A stretch of DNA of 64,000 bases, taken from positions 248,001 through 312,000 of the forward strand of contig CAVYZF010000019.1 in NCBI GenBank assembly GCA_963772955.1. The letters run 5' to 3'. Source of the stretch: Gp6-AA40 sp963772955 (lineage in GTDB: Bacteria > Acidobacteriota > Vicinamibacteria > Vicinamibacterales > UBA2999). Within the stretch, counting starts at the first letter, position 1, and every line of letters begins with the position of its first letter. Under the pieces are notes generated by a model. That model searched no databases and had not been told where the DNA came from. It was given only the letters and a program-made list of their open reading frames with translations. Below, one piece after another: positions 41,872-50,468 of the stretch. The translations under genes and the position numbers were made by a program.

Positions 41872-43199
41872 CGTCCGAGGGCCCGCGTGAGTTGTGCTTC
41901 GGCCAGGCGAACAGTGGCCTGCGCGCGCGTCAGATCGAGTTGCGCCTGGAGCAGCGCATACTCGGCGTCCAGCACCTCGATGCCAGCGATGACACCGGCG
42001 CGGTAACGCTCATCGACCACGCGCCGCGCGTCGGCCGCAGCGGTGACACCACTGGTTGCCGCCGCGACCGAGGCCACAGCGGACTCGACCTCGAGTGCGC
42101 GCTGCCGCACCTCGACGCCGAGTTGTGAATCGAACTCCTTCAAGCGCTCGCTTGCCGCCTGGGAAACGGCTCGTGCCTGGGCCACCTCGGCGTCAGTGCG
42201 TCCGCCATCCCACAACAACCAGGTGGCGCCGACGCCAACATCCCAAGAGTCCTGCGCGACGTCGGCGCGCGGGAAGATCTTCGGGTTCGGCCGGGCGTAG
42301 TCCACGCCGCCCAGGAACTGAATCGTCGGCAGACGGCCTGAGCCCGCGGCGTCGCGTTGTGCATCGGCCACCGCCACTCGCTGTTCAAGCGCGCGCCGCT
42401 CCTGGCGGGCCGCGCGAGCGGATTCCACGAGCGGACCGACCGGTTGGCCAGGAGAAGCCCTCGTCGCGCGGGCCAGATCGCCGGTCGGCTCGAGCGGCTG
42501 ATCGGGTTCAACGCCAATCAAACGAGCCAGCTCGGCGCTCGTCACGTCGCGCTGCGTTCGAGCTTCGATGGCCAGCATGCGCGCGCGCGCCTCCTGCGCG
42601 GCTGCCGACGAGACCTCATTCGGTGGCACGAGTCCGGCCGTGAATCGTTGATTCGCGTCGGTGACGTGCGCCTGCGATCGGGCGACTCCCTGCTCGAGCA
42701 CATCGAGGCTTGCTCGTGCCGTCACGAGCGCCCAGTACGCGCGTGTGACCTCGAGGCGAAGATCGGCCTGCGCGGTCCGCCGCTCCGCGCCCACCGCTTC
42801 GGCCTCGGCCCGTGCCGCGCGCTCGAGCGCGTCGGTCCGCCCGCCGGTGTAGATCGGCCATCGCATCTCGAGGCGGGTGGTGTAGTTGTTCGGCACGTCC
42901 GGATAGACGAGGAGCGGAATGCCGCTCGGCGATGGGACTGAGAACGGGAGCACGTGGTTGGTCCGCGTATAACCGGCGCTCGCGGTCACCGTCGGGCGCT
43001 CGGCAGATTGTCGAACGGCTACACCCGCTTGCGCGGCGGTCTCGTGAGCCCGGGCCTCGGCGAGCCGGTGGCTCGTCTCGACCGCCTTCGCCAGCGCATC
43101 CTCGAGTGTCAATGGCAATGGCGGCGGGCCCTGGGCCGCCGCGCTTCCAACGACGCCGATCGTCAGCGCCGCAGTGATCAGACACACGCCACTACGCAT
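41868..43199 (-). CDS. TolC-family outer-membrane efflux protein
   Basis: A 443-residue exported protein (signal peptide 1-22, ending GSAAAQ). Two homologous OEP repeats with long alpha-helical barrels (ARAHETAAQAGVAVRQSAERPTV...; later RLKEFDSQLGVEVRQRALEVES) and the beta strands PTVTASAGYTRT and WDVGVGATWLLWDGGRTDAEV typical of TolC. It would span the outer membrane and complete a tripartite pump with the HlyD-type adaptor. The start MRSGVCLI at 43199 overlaps the upstream ATPase by 8 bp. Confidence 0.9.
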   Translation of the reverse strand: MRSGVCLITAALTIGVVGSAAAQGPPPLPLTLEDALAKAVETSHRLAEARAHETAAQAGVAVRQSAERPTVTASAGYTRTNHVLPFSVPSPSGIPLLVYPDVPNNYTTRLEMRWPIYTGGRTDALERAARAEAEAVGAERRTAQADLRLEVTRAYWALVTARASLDVLEQGVARSQAHVTDANQRFTAGLVPPNEVSSAAAQEARARMLAIEARTQRDVTSAELARLIGVEPDQPLEPTGDLARATRASPGQPVGPLVESARAARQERRALEQRVAVADAQRDAAGSGRLPTIQFLGGVDYARPNPKIFPRADVAQDSWDVGVGATWLLWDGGRTDAEVAQARAVSQAASERLKEFDSQLGVEVRQRALEVESAVASVAAATSGVTAAADARRVVDERYRAGVIAGIEVLDAEYALLQAQLDLTRAQATVRLAEAQLTRALGR

Positions 43200-44118
43200 G
43201 AGACGACTCCGCGCCCGCGAGACGGGCAATGAATACATCCTCGAGCGACGGCGGCACGGCGCGCACGGGCGCCCGCGCGAGCGGCGTGGACGCCAGCGCC
43301 GCCCTGAACTCCGCCTCTGCGCTGTCGCCGACGTTGCCCAGCGTCACGTGCACGCGCTCGCCGAACACCTGCGCATCCACCACACCAGGCAACCCACGCA
43401 GGATGTCGGCCGCTGCTCGACCGGGCGCAATGACTTCGAGCATCCGGCCGGTGATGAGCGTGCGCAGCCGCGCCGGTTCGTCCAGCGCGAGCACGCGCCC
43501 CTCATGCAGCAACGCAACGCGAGAGCAGCGTTCGGCCTCGTCGAGATACGGCGTGGACATCAGGATCGTGATGCCGTGCGCGAGGAACTCCGACAGCAGT
43601 TTCCAGAACTCGCGACGCGAGATCGGATCGACGCCCGTCGTCGGCTCGTCGAGAAGAATCAGCGACGGCTCGTGGACCAGCGTGCAGGCGAGCGCGAGCT
43701 TCTGCTTCATGCCGCCGGACAGACGGTCCGCGAGGCGACCTCTGAATTTCGTCAACTGCGTCATCGAGAGCAGTTGATCCCGTCGCCGCTGATAATCGCG
43801 AACGGCGTGGACCTCGGCGAAGAACGCGATGTTCTCGTCGATGGTCAGGTCGCCATAGAGACTGAAACGCTGCGAGAGGTACCCGACCTTCTCGGTCATC
43901 TGGCGATGGTTCCGCACTGGATCGAGACCGAGCACCGTGATGTCCCCGGCATCGGCGTGGAGGAGACCGCACATCAGCCTGATCGCGGTCGTCTTGCCGG
44001 CGCCGTCTGGGCCGATCAGCCCGAACATCTCGCCTGCTCGCACATCGAGACTCAGGTCTGCAAGCGCCGGCGTCTTGCCGTAGCGCTTGGCAACCTTCAC
44101 GAACGAGATCGCGCTCAT
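43192..44118 (-). CDS. ABC transporter ATP-binding protein (first half of a split YbhF-like ATPase)
   Basis: A 308-residue ATPase with Walker A GPDGAGKTT, Q loop YLSQRFSLYG, canonical signature LSGGMKQKLALA, Walker B LILLDEPTTGVD and H loop STPYLDEA (Pro-Tyr replaces the usual His, so the switch histidine is missing). Tail motif VPPSLEDVFIARLAG as in the partner. It matches the N-terminal half of YbhF. ATGA overlap with the adaptor gene. Together with the other ATPase it would form a heterodimer with one canonical and one degenerate site. Confidence 0.93.
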   Translation of the reverse strand: MSAISFVKVAKRYGKTPALADLSLDVRAGEMFGLIGPDGAGKTTAIRLMCGLLHADAGDITVLGLDPVRNHRQMTEKVGYLSQRFSLYGDLTIDENIAFFAEVHAVRDYQRRRDQLLSMTQLTKFRGRLADRLSGGMKQKLALACTLVHEPSLILLDEPTTGVDPISRREFWKLLSEFLAHGITILMSTPYLDEAERCSRVALLHEGRVLALDEPARLRTLITGRMLEVIAPGRAAADILRGLPGVVDAQVFGERVHVTLGNVGDSAEAEFRAALASTPLARAPVRAVPPSLEDVFIARLAGAESSHA

Positions 44119-45119
44119 TGGAGTTTCAACTCCGCATCGACAGGCATGCCCAGCTTCAGCACACCGGCACTGTTGTCGACGGTGACCTTGATTCGGTAGA
44201 CGAGCTTCGATCGCTCTTCCGCGGTCTGCACGTTGCGCGGTGTAAACTCCGCGCGCGGCGACACGAAGGTCACCTTCCCCTCGATGCCGGGCCCGCCGGC
44301 ATCGGTGAGAACCGTCGCCGCCTGCCCAATGGTCAGGCGCGGAACCAGCGGCTCCGGCACGAACAGATTTGCCCACGCGTGATCGAGGTCAGTGATGACG
44401 ACCAGCGGCGTGCCGCGAGCGATGATCTCGCCCGCGTTCACCATCTTCTGCGTGACGATGCCGGAGATGGGAGAGACGACGTCGGCATCGCGCACAGATT
44501 TCTCGAGGACGGCAATCTGGGCATCTGCGGTTGCGACGCGGGCGCGCGCGGTCTGAATCTCTTCGGGGCGCGTACCGGCCTCGAGTCGTGCCAGCGCCGC
44601 GCGGGCCGATCGCACGCGATCCTGCGCCGCGCGCTGGCGCGCAATCGCCGTGTCCACCCGCGCCTGGGCATCGTCGCGCTGTTTGACGGAGCCGGCGTTC
44701 GCGGTCAGCAGCGCCTGAAAACGCTCGAGATCGAGTTGCGCACCTTTGATTTCGGCAGCGATGGCCGCGGCGTCCGCTGTGGCGGCGTCGACCTGGGCAC
44801 GGCCTTGTCGAATGTCTTCCGCGCGTGACCCCGCCTCGAGCAGGCGAAGTTGCGCGACCGACGTCGCGCGATCGGCGCGCATGCGGGCGATCTGCAACAT
44901 CGTGTCTTCGGTGTCGAGACGTGCGATGACGGCGCCGGCCCCGATACGATCGCCTTCATCCACTCGCAACTCGACGATCCGGCCGCCTACTTCAGCAGCG
45001 GTGTGGACCTCGGTCGCTTCGACATTTCCCGAGACGCGCATTCGATCCGTGGGCGGAGCGGACGCGCACGCCACCACGGCTGCTGGTAACGCGAGCAGGA
45101 GCAGACGAGAGACAGTCAT
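44115..45119 (-). CDS. HlyD/YbhG-type periplasmic adaptor (membrane fusion lipoprotein)
   Basis: A 334-residue adaptor. It has a lipoprotein signal (LALPAAVVAC, lipobox Cys near residue 18), a biotinyl-lipoyl half (VSGNVEATEVHTAAEVGGRIVELRVDEGDRIGAGAVIARLD), a long alpha-hairpin (about 75-210, RADRATSVAQLRLLEAGSRAEDI...RAALARLEAGTRPEEI) and a second lipoyl half (VVSPISGIVTQKMVNAGEII). It would connect the inner-membrane ABC complex to TolC. It overlaps the TetR gene by 4 bp. Confidence 0.92.
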   Translation of the reverse strand: MTVSRLLLLALPAAVVACASAPPTDRMRVSGNVEATEVHTAAEVGGRIVELRVDEGDRIGAGAVIARLDTEDTMLQIARMRADRATSVAQLRLLEAGSRAEDIRQGRAQVDAATADAAAIAAEIKGAQLDLERFQALLTANAGSVKQRDDAQARVDTAIARQRAAQDRVRSARAALARLEAGTRPEEIQTARARVATADAQIAVLEKSVRDADVVSPISGIVTQKMVNAGEIIARGTPLVVITDLDHAWANLFVPEPLVPRLTIGQAATVLTDAGGPGIEGKVTFVSPRAEFTPRNVQTAEERSKLVYRIKVTVDNSAGVLKLGMPVDAELKLQ

Positions 45120-45733
45120 GATGTTTTCCGGAGCATGCCTCGCGCGGAGGCCTGCATATGGCGAACGAACTGTTCGAGCTGGCGCGGCTCTGCAAGTCCG
45201 CCGCGAAGCTTCCGGCCAGCCAGCACGCGTTGTCGGGCGAAGAAGATGAGGACCGGGGGCATGATGGTCAGATGCGCGAGCAGCGGGTCCACGTCGCGGA
45301 ACGCGCCCTCGCGCCTGCCCTGCGCGATGACGTCGGTCACGCCCGCGAGCACGGCGTTCATCATGTGAAACGTGGTCGTGTCGAAATGCGGGGCGCGCGC
45401 GGCGAGCTCGCGCAGCATGATGGGCGGGAACCATGGCCGGGCGGCCGCCTCCTCGACAAGGGCGCTGATCCACGAGTCGAGCTTGTGTTCCGCGGAGCCT
45501 GAGCCGTCCGCGATCGCCCGCACCCGCGCGCCCACGATTCCAACCATGTCGCGCACCACTTCGGCGTAGAGCGCCGCCTTGCTGCCGAAGTGGTAATAGA
45601 GCATCGCCTTGTTGACCCGCGCCCGCGTGGCGATACGGTCGGTACCGGCCGCGTCGAAGCCGCGTTCGGCAAATTCGAGCGCGGCCGCGCGGAAGATCGC
45701 AGCCCTGGAATCACGCATCGTGCGTCTGGCCAT
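45116..45733 (-). CDS. TetR family regulator of the efflux operon (CecR-like position)
   Basis: A 205-residue repressor. N-terminal HTH: IFRAAALEFAERGFDAAGTDRIATRARVNKAMLYYHFGSKAALY (residues about 12-55). Variable C-terminal ligand domain. It is the first gene of the operon, as cecR (ybiH) is for ybhGFSR in E. coli. The start at 45733 was preferred since the longer form (45805) would cover the operator. A good palindrome lies 24 bp upstream. Confidence 0.9.
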   Translation of the reverse strand: MARRTMRDSRAAIFRAAALEFAERGFDAAGTDRIATRARVNKAMLYYHFGSKAALYAEVVRDMVGIVGARVRAIADGSGSAEHKLDSWISALVEEAAARPWFPPIMLRELAARAPHFDTTTFHMMNAVLAGVTDVIAQGRREGAFRDVDPLLAHLTIMPPVLIFFARQRVLAGRKLRGGLAEPRQLEQFVRHMQASARGMLRKTS

Positions 45734-45756
45734 GGGGTAGAGCCGATCGGCTGTGT

Positions 45757-45774
45757 TAACCAACCGGTTAGTTA
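45757..45774. promoter_or_regulatory. Probable TetR operator of the efflux operon
   Basis: TAACCAACCGGTTAGTTA is an 18-bp palindrome with 8 of 9 pairs matching, centred on CCGG, 24 bp upstream of the TetR start. It fits TetR-family sites of the AACC...GGTT kind. Confidence 0.7.
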
Positions 45775-45837
45775 CTAGTACAGCAGGGCCGGCGCCCGGT
45801 GTCAACTTGGGAGAACACCGGAGGCAGGGACGACCTA

Positions 45838-45880
45838 GACTGAGGACCAGGGACGAAGAACCAAGGACCTAGGACCAGAG
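45838..45880. repeat. Heptad tandem repeat
   Basis: GACTGAG-GACCAGG-GACGAAG-AACCAAG-GACCTAG-GACCAGA: six heptads of the GACYNAG family running up to the epimerase start codon. Confidence 0.7.
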
Positions 45881-46774
45881 ATGGGCACCATCGTCATCGC
45901 GGGAGGCACCGGTCTGCTGGGTACGGCTCTGTTCGAGGCGCTTCGCCTCGACGGACATCGTATCGTCGTGCTGACACGTCACCCGAAGCACGACCACGAG
46001 GTGCGCTGGTCGCCGGGCCATGACGCCAGCGCGTGGGCGGCGGCACTGAACGGCGCCACGGCAGTCATCAATCTGGCAGGCACGTCGATCGCCAGCGGGC
46101 GCTGGACGGCCGCGCGGAAGGCGTCCATTCACGACAGCCGGACGCAGGCGACGACTGCGCTCGTGCGTGCCATCGCAGACGCGCGACCCGCACCGCCCGT
46201 GTTCCTCAGCGCGTCGGCTGTGGGCTACTACGGCGTGCGCGCCGACGAGCCGGCGACTGAAGCGACGCCAGCAGGATCAGACTTCCTCGCTGAGGTCTGC
46301 CGCGACTGGGAGGCCATCGCGAATCAGGCATCACACACGTCGCGAGTCGTGTTGTTGAGGAGCGGAGTGGTGTTCGCGCAACAAGGCGGCGCCCTCCCGC
46401 AACTCGCGCTGCCTTTTAGCGTGTTCGCCGGCGGGCCGGCCGGCACCGGCAGACAGTTCGTGTCGTGGATTCACCTGCACGACTGGGTCGCCATGGTGAA
46501 GTGGGCGCTCGCGACGGCGACGATCGCGGGACCACTCAACGTCACGGCGCCAACGCCGGTGACAAACGAAGAACTCTCGAAGGCAGTCGGTCGAGCGCTC
46601 GGACGTCCGTCGTGGTTGAAGGCGCCATCGTTTGCCCTGCGTCTCGTGCTTGGCGAGATGGCCGACGCGCTGGTGCTCGGTGGGCAACGCGTGATCCCCG
46701 AGGTCGCGCTTCGGAATGGATTCGTTTTCCGCTACGCGTCCGTGGAGTCGGCACTACAGGAGATCTACACGTAA
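45881..46774 (+). CDS. TIGR01777 family NAD(P)-dependent epimerase/dehydratase-like protein
   Basis: A 297-residue SDR-fold protein. N-terminal nucleotide-binding motif VIAGGTGLLGTALFEAL (GxxGxxG). Family-specific motifs are INLAGTSIASGRWTAARKASIHDSRTQATTALV, SASAVGYYG (active-site Tyr region), WEAIA, RSGVVF and WIHLHDWV. The C-terminal DUF1731 region (PSWLKAPSFALRLVLGEMADALVLGGQRV) is complete. The substrate is unknown in this family. The ATG is immediately preceded by the heptad repeat. Confidence 0.9.
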   Translation: MGTIVIAGGTGLLGTALFEALRLDGHRIVVLTRHPKHDHEVRWSPGHDASAWAAALNGATAVINLAGTSIASGRWTAARKASIHDSRTQATTALVRAIADARPAPPVFLSASAVGYYGVRADEPATEATPAGSDFLAEVCRDWEAIANQASHTSRVVLLRSGVVFAQQGGALPQLALPFSVFAGGPAGTGRQFVSWIHLHDWVAMVKWALATATIAGPLNVTAPTPVTNEELSKAVGRALGRPSWLKAPSFALRLVLGEMADALVLGGQRVIPEVALRNGFVFRYASVESALQEIYT

Positions 46775-46834
46775 CGCCGGCTGAAGCCTGCGCTCGACGC
46801 GTCCGGGGTCGAGCCCCGAATCCCGAACACCGAG

Positions 46835-48091
46835 TCAGACCACCGGGGGCGCGCCTGCACGGAAGTCGCCGCCGAGGATCGACGGCGAGTTCGCGCCAAG
46901 CCAGGCATCGAGCACACGCGCGTAGACCGATCGGAAGTCGGTTTCATACCGCACGTCGCCTCCCGCGTTCTCCAGTGTCGGGTTGTTCAGGTCGGGATTC
47001 AGTGAGGGCGCCGTTCCGTAGATGCCACCGCGCACGGCTCCGCCGATCACCATCATCGTCGCGGCCGCGCCGTGATCCGTGCCTGCGCTGCCGTTCTCCG
47101 AGATACGGCGGCCGAACTCCGAGAACTGGAGCATGAGCGTGTCCGACAGCAGCCCCTGGTTGCGAAGGTCGGTGTAGAACGCCGCGATCCCATCGCTGAA
47201 TGTCCCGATGAGGTTTGCGTACGCTCCCCCGCCCTGTGCGCCCTGGCCTGCATGCGTGTCGAAGCCGCCGGTCTGTACCCAATACACTCGCGTGCCGGTG
47301 CCGCGAACGATCGAGCCTGCCACGGTGCGAAGCGCAATCGCGAAGCCGTTGTTGGGATAGGCGGTCGTGCCCGCGTACGTGGACACCGCTGCCACTCGAT
47401 CGAGAGTCTCGAACGTGGCGGTCGCCGTGCTGTTCACAAACGCGAGATGCGGAAGATCGACTGGCAAGTGCGATGCGATGCGAGTGGCAGCGGCTCGCTC
47501 GTTGAGCGCCTCCGTCGCGCCGTTCGGGCTGGCAAATGAGTACGTGCGTGTGTCACCGATGCCAGGCACGCTGATCTCGCGCGATGTCAACGCACGTGGT
47601 ATTTCGCGTGTCGTGCACCATCCTGCGAGCGCATCATGCGGAACCGTTTCGAGGTAGCGGCCGAGCCACCCACTCGTGTTCGGCTGCGACGGATTCGCCG
47701 TGCCCCAGATATCGGAGCCCTGGAAGTGCGATCGACTCGAGTTCTGGTAACCGGTTCGCTGGATGATGGCGAGCCCCCCGTCGTTGAAGATGCTTCGCAA
47801 CCCGGTCATCCGCGGGTGGAGGCCAAGCGCACGGCCGCTCGAGTCGCTTCCGATCTGCAGCACCTGGCCCGCGGGCACGGCGATCGTTGGCCGGCGGCTG
47901 TAATAGAACGGGTCCTGATACGGCACGACCGTATTCAGCGCGTCGTTCCCGCCCCCGAGATACACGACGACAAGGCTGCGAGACCGCGCTCCCTGCGCGC
48001 GGGCGATGTCGCTCAGGAACGCCGGCGCCGTGAAGCTCACGGTGAACGCCGCAACGCCACCACGGATGAAGTCTCGACGTGTGACCGCCAT
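46835..48091 (-). CDS. DUF1501 domain-containing protein, Tat-exported
   Basis: A 418-residue protein with a twin-arginine signal (TRRDFIRGG at residues 4-12, then a hydrophobic stretch ending DIARAQ). The mature part resembles the alkaline-phosphatase/sulfatase-like DUF1501 fold: SLVVVYLGGGNDALNTVVPY, then GYQNSSRSHFQGSDIW, VQTGGFDTHAGQG and MLQFSEFGRRISENGSAGTDHGAA, with the Asp/His residues that would hold metal. DUF1501 and DUF1800 genes are typically paired, as here. Their joint function, probably at the cell surface, is not established. Confidence 0.9.
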   Translation of the reverse strand: MAVTRRDFIRGGVAAFTVSFTAPAFLSDIARAQGARSRSLVVVYLGGGNDALNTVVPYQDPFYYSRRPTIAVPAGQVLQIGSDSSGRALGLHPRMTGLRSIFNDGGLAIIQRTGYQNSSRSHFQGSDIWGTANPSQPNTSGWLGRYLETVPHDALAGWCTTREIPRALTSREISVPGIGDTRTYSFASPNGATEALNERAAATRIASHLPVDLPHLAFVNSTATATFETLDRVAAVSTYAGTTAYPNNGFAIALRTVAGSIVRGTGTRVYWVQTGGFDTHAGQGAQGGGAYANLIGTFSDGIAAFYTDLRNQGLLSDTLMLQFSEFGRRISENGSAGTDHGAAATMMVIGGAVRGGIYGTAPSLNPDLNNPTLENAGGDVRYETDFRSVYARVLDAWLGANSPSILGGDFRAGAPPVV

Positions 48092-48092
48092 G

Positions 48093-48185
48093 ATCTCAGT
48101 CTCCGGTTCGCCGGTCCTAGTCCTCGGTCATCCTGAACTGTGAACCGTGAACGACTGCCAACCGCCTACTGCTTACTGCCTATTC
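48093..48185. repeat. Heptad tandem repeats in the DUF1800-DUF1501 gap
   Basis: Three successive blocks: GTCTCCG/GTCCTA/GTCCTCG/GTCATCC-type units, GAACTGT-GAACCGT-GAACGAC, and TGCCAAC-CGCCTAC-TGCTTAC-TGCCTAT. Different units, same 7-bp period. Confidence 0.6.
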
Positions 48186-48188
48186 TTG

Positions 48189-49643
48189 CTAAACGACCTG
48201 GTATTCCCCCGACCCAACGATGAGCCGTGCGAGGCCGGCAGCCTTCGCCTGAACTTGCGCAGCGGATCCGGTCCATGCACCGCCTGCCTCGAGATACGCG
48301 AGCAGCTCGTTGCGCACATCCTGGGTCAGGGGCGCAGGCGTCAGTCGATCGAGAAAGAAATCGAGGACCGACTCCGGAGACGATGTGGAGCCTGAAAGCT
48401 CGCGAACCAGATTGCCTCGCTGGTTGGCCGCCAGCGACGCGGCGAAGTTCATTCGCGCGAGCATGCCTCCCGTCGTGAACCACCCGGGCCCGAGCTCCCA
48501 TCCATTGACGTCCGGTGGCTCGAACAACATCTGTCCCATCGTCGTCAGCGGACCGCGCATGGTGTCCACGTTGAAGCCGGCCCAGCCGACCTCCTTCACC
48601 GCGCGCACGACAAACTCGACCGGCCAGCTGTAACGCGTGTGCCAGTTGCCGGGATTCTGGAACTGACGCGACCGCAGCATGAAATGCACGAGCGATTCGA
48701 TACTGGTGCCGTTCTGCAAGTAGGCGCTGGCCGCACCGCTCAGCGTCGCTGCGTCAGGTTCGACGACTTCGCTAACGAAGTAGCCCCACAGCTTGCGCGC
48801 CAGCCGTCGTCCGGTGTCGGGATGTGTGGCGAGCGCGGTGATGAAGTCGATGCCGTCCTGCATCCCATCCGCGGCCGCGCGCGCAGGGATCGTGGTGCTG
48901 CCATCACGATAGATCGGGAACGTGAACGTCTTGGCGGCGGTGTCGTGCTGGCCTGGGTTGAACACGAACTCGTAGTACGTGTCGAGCTCGTTGCCACGGC
49001 CAACGAGCCGCAGATTCCATCCCGTAAACACTCTGGCAGCGGCGTAGACGTCGAACTCGTTGTAATGACCGAGACCGAACGTGAAGAGCTCCATGATTTC
49101 GCGGCCGAAGTTTTCCTGCGGCCGCTGGCGTGTGTTCAGACGTCCGTCGAGCCAGAACAGCATCGCGGGATCCTTGGCGACCTCGATCAGCAGATCGCGG
49201 AAGCTCCCAAGCGCCATCGAGCGGAAGAGTTCGAGCTGGCCCGGAGGACCGGGAAGCTCGCCGGGCTTCAAGGCCAGCATGCGCGTTCCCAGGAAACCGT
49301 TCGAGGCGCCGGCGATCTTCGAATACGCGGTCGCGAAGTGGTTGTGCCAGAAGAGCGCCATCTTCTCCTGGAGCGGCCGCTTCGAGTGCAACATCCGAAA
49401 CAGCCATCGCTGGCGCGCATGCTCGATGTTCAGATTCGGCGAGAAGCCAGTGCCTGGATTGATCGACGCGTACCCAGGCGTGCCGATCTTCGAATCGACG
49501 TCGTCCGGCTGCGCTTCGAAGTCGAGCAGGGACTGCAGAACGCCCGAGACGGACATGCCTTCGAACTGCTTCAGATCGTCCGGGCTCGCGCCAAAGCCTG
49601 CCCGGCGCAGGAGATGCTCGACGCCCAGTTCGCTTCGTGCCAT
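48189..49643 (-). CDS. DUF1800 domain-containing protein
   Basis: A 484-residue protein without an obvious signal peptide. DUF1800 signatures: HLLRRAGFGASPDDLKQFEG at the N-terminus, WLFRMLHSKRPLQEKMALFWHNHFAT, PQENFGREIMELFTFGLGHYNEFDVYAAARVFTGWNL, GRRLARKLWGYFVSE and the Trp-rich C-terminal FEPPDVNGWELGPGWF. Mostly alpha-helical. It is upstream of the DUF1501 gene on the same strand. Function unknown; the two are conserved partners. Confidence 0.9.
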   Translation of the reverse strand: MARSELGVEHLLRRAGFGASPDDLKQFEGMSVSGVLQSLLDFEAQPDDVDSKIGTPGYASINPGTGFSPNLNIEHARQRWLFRMLHSKRPLQEKMALFWHNHFATAYSKIAGASNGFLGTRMLALKPGELPGPPGQLELFRSMALGSFRDLLIEVAKDPAMLFWLDGRLNTRQRPQENFGREIMELFTFGLGHYNEFDVYAAARVFTGWNLRLVGRGNELDTYYEFVFNPGQHDTAAKTFTFPIYRDGSTTIPARAAADGMQDGIDFITALATHPDTGRRLARKLWGYFVSEVVEPDAATLSGAASAYLQNGTSIESLVHFMLRSRQFQNPGNWHTRYSWPVEFVVRAVKEVGWAGFNVDTMRGPLTTMGQMLFEPPDVNGWELGPGWFTTGGMLARMNFAASLAANQRGNLVRELSGSTSSPESVLDFFLDRLTPAPLTQDVRNELLAYLEAGGAWTGSAAQVQAKAAGLARLIVGSGEYQVV

Positions 49644-49813
49644 GACACTCGCCTCTCGCTGAACAACAGATCTGGCGGATCTGTCGCAGAGCCTACAGTC
49701 CCGTCATCGGTCCGCCGTAAGGTTACGCCTGATCCGTTCAAAACGGGGTCGCACCCTTCCGCACGACACTCGTGCAAATTCATGGCCCAATCGCTACCAT
49801 TCACATTCCAGTC

Positions 49814-50332
49814 ATGCCCCCACGAAAACGACCTTCTTCCGCTCGTGCGCCTCGACGACGCCGGACGAAAGCCCGGCCGGCTCGAAGCGCGGCGACTTCT
49901 TCGCAAGCCACTGGATCCCGAACGGCCGAGGCGACAAGCGGTCTCGCTCCGGGGATGCAGGCGGTCAATACCTATCTGGCGGTTGCGAACGTGAGCGCTT
50001 CGATGGAGTTCCTCGAGCGGGCGTTCGCCTTTACACGCGGAGTCGTCCTTCCCGACACCGATGGCCAGGTGCGGTATGCAGAGATGCGCCACGGCGACTC
50101 CGTCATCATGCTCGTGCGCAGAGGCGATCCAGCCACGGCGAGCGGCGGAGCGGCGGCGTTGTATACGTATGTCACGGACGTGGATCGAGCCGCCGCCGAG
50201 GCGCGAAAGGCAGGCGCCGGTGTCACCGATGCGCAAGATCAGTCGTGGGGCGATCGCACGTCGGTTGTCACCGATCCGGACGGTTATCGCTGGGTCCTTG
50301 CCACGTTCAAGAAGCTCGCGCCATTTACGTAA
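49814..50332 (+). CDS. VOC (glyoxalase/bleomycin-resistance fold) family protein
   Basis: A 172-residue protein. The first 45 or so residues are basic and low-complexity (PPRKRPSSARAPRRRRTKARP) and may be a disordered tail. The VOC fold covers about 48-172: MQAVNTYLAVANVSASMEFLERAFAF, GQVRYAEMRHGDSVIMLVRRG and the C-terminal DVDRAAAEARKAGAGVTDAQDQSWGDRTSVVTDPDGYRWVLATF (PhnB/YdfR-like). No function can be assigned. The true start may be an internal ATG at 49955 (MQAVNTYL). Confidence 0.75.
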   Translation: MPPRKRPSSARAPRRRRTKARPARSAATSSQATGSRTAEATSGLAPGMQAVNTYLAVANVSASMEFLERAFAFTRGVVLPDTDGQVRYAEMRHGDSVIMLVRRGDPATASGGAAALYTYVTDVDRAAAEARKAGAGVTDAQDQSWGDRTSVVTDPDGYRWVLATFKKLAPFT

Positions 50333-50364
50333 GCGATGCCCAGCCACCTCCATCGCGAGCAGTG

Positions 50365-50415
50365 GCTATCGCTGAACTATAGATAAAACCTCACGATAGC
50401 GTCCAAACTATCTAT
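50365..50415 (+). promoter_or_regulatory. Pseudoknot-like leader element upstream of terC
   Basis: Two interleaved perfect 7-bp inverted repeats: GCTATCG (50365-50371) with CGATAGC (50394-50400), and ATAGATA (50379-50385) with TATCTAT (50409-50415). The order A-B-A'-B' is that of an H-type RNA pseudoknot. It lies about 55 bases upstream of the TerC start. It does not show the conserved core of the yybP-ykoY manganese riboswitch that often precedes TerC genes. Confidence 0.5.
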
Positions 50416-50445
50416 TTGTCTATTGGACTTTCAGGCCGTTACAGT

Positions 50446-50467
50446 GGCGATCGGACCTGAGATCGCC
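50446..50467 (+). promoter_or_regulatory. Hairpin hiding the terC translation start region
   Basis: GGCGATC (50446-50452) and GATCGCC (50461-50467) form a 7-bp stem with an 8-base loop, ending one base before the GTG start. Any ribosome-binding site would be inside it, which suggests translational control. Confidence 0.5.
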
Positions 50468-50468
50468 T

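Noticed and set aside
38562..42006. Large plus-strand open frames opposite the ABC permease and ATPase genes
   Set aside because: Shadow frames of the strongly conserved efflux genes, with no homologous features.
48639..49994. Plus-strand open frame of 451 codons
   Set aside because: Antisense to DUF1800 with biased composition; no family motif.
50365..50468. yybP-ykoY manganese riboswitch before terC
   Set aside because: The conserved core sequence and two-helix layout of that class are not seen; only a pseudoknot-like element is present.
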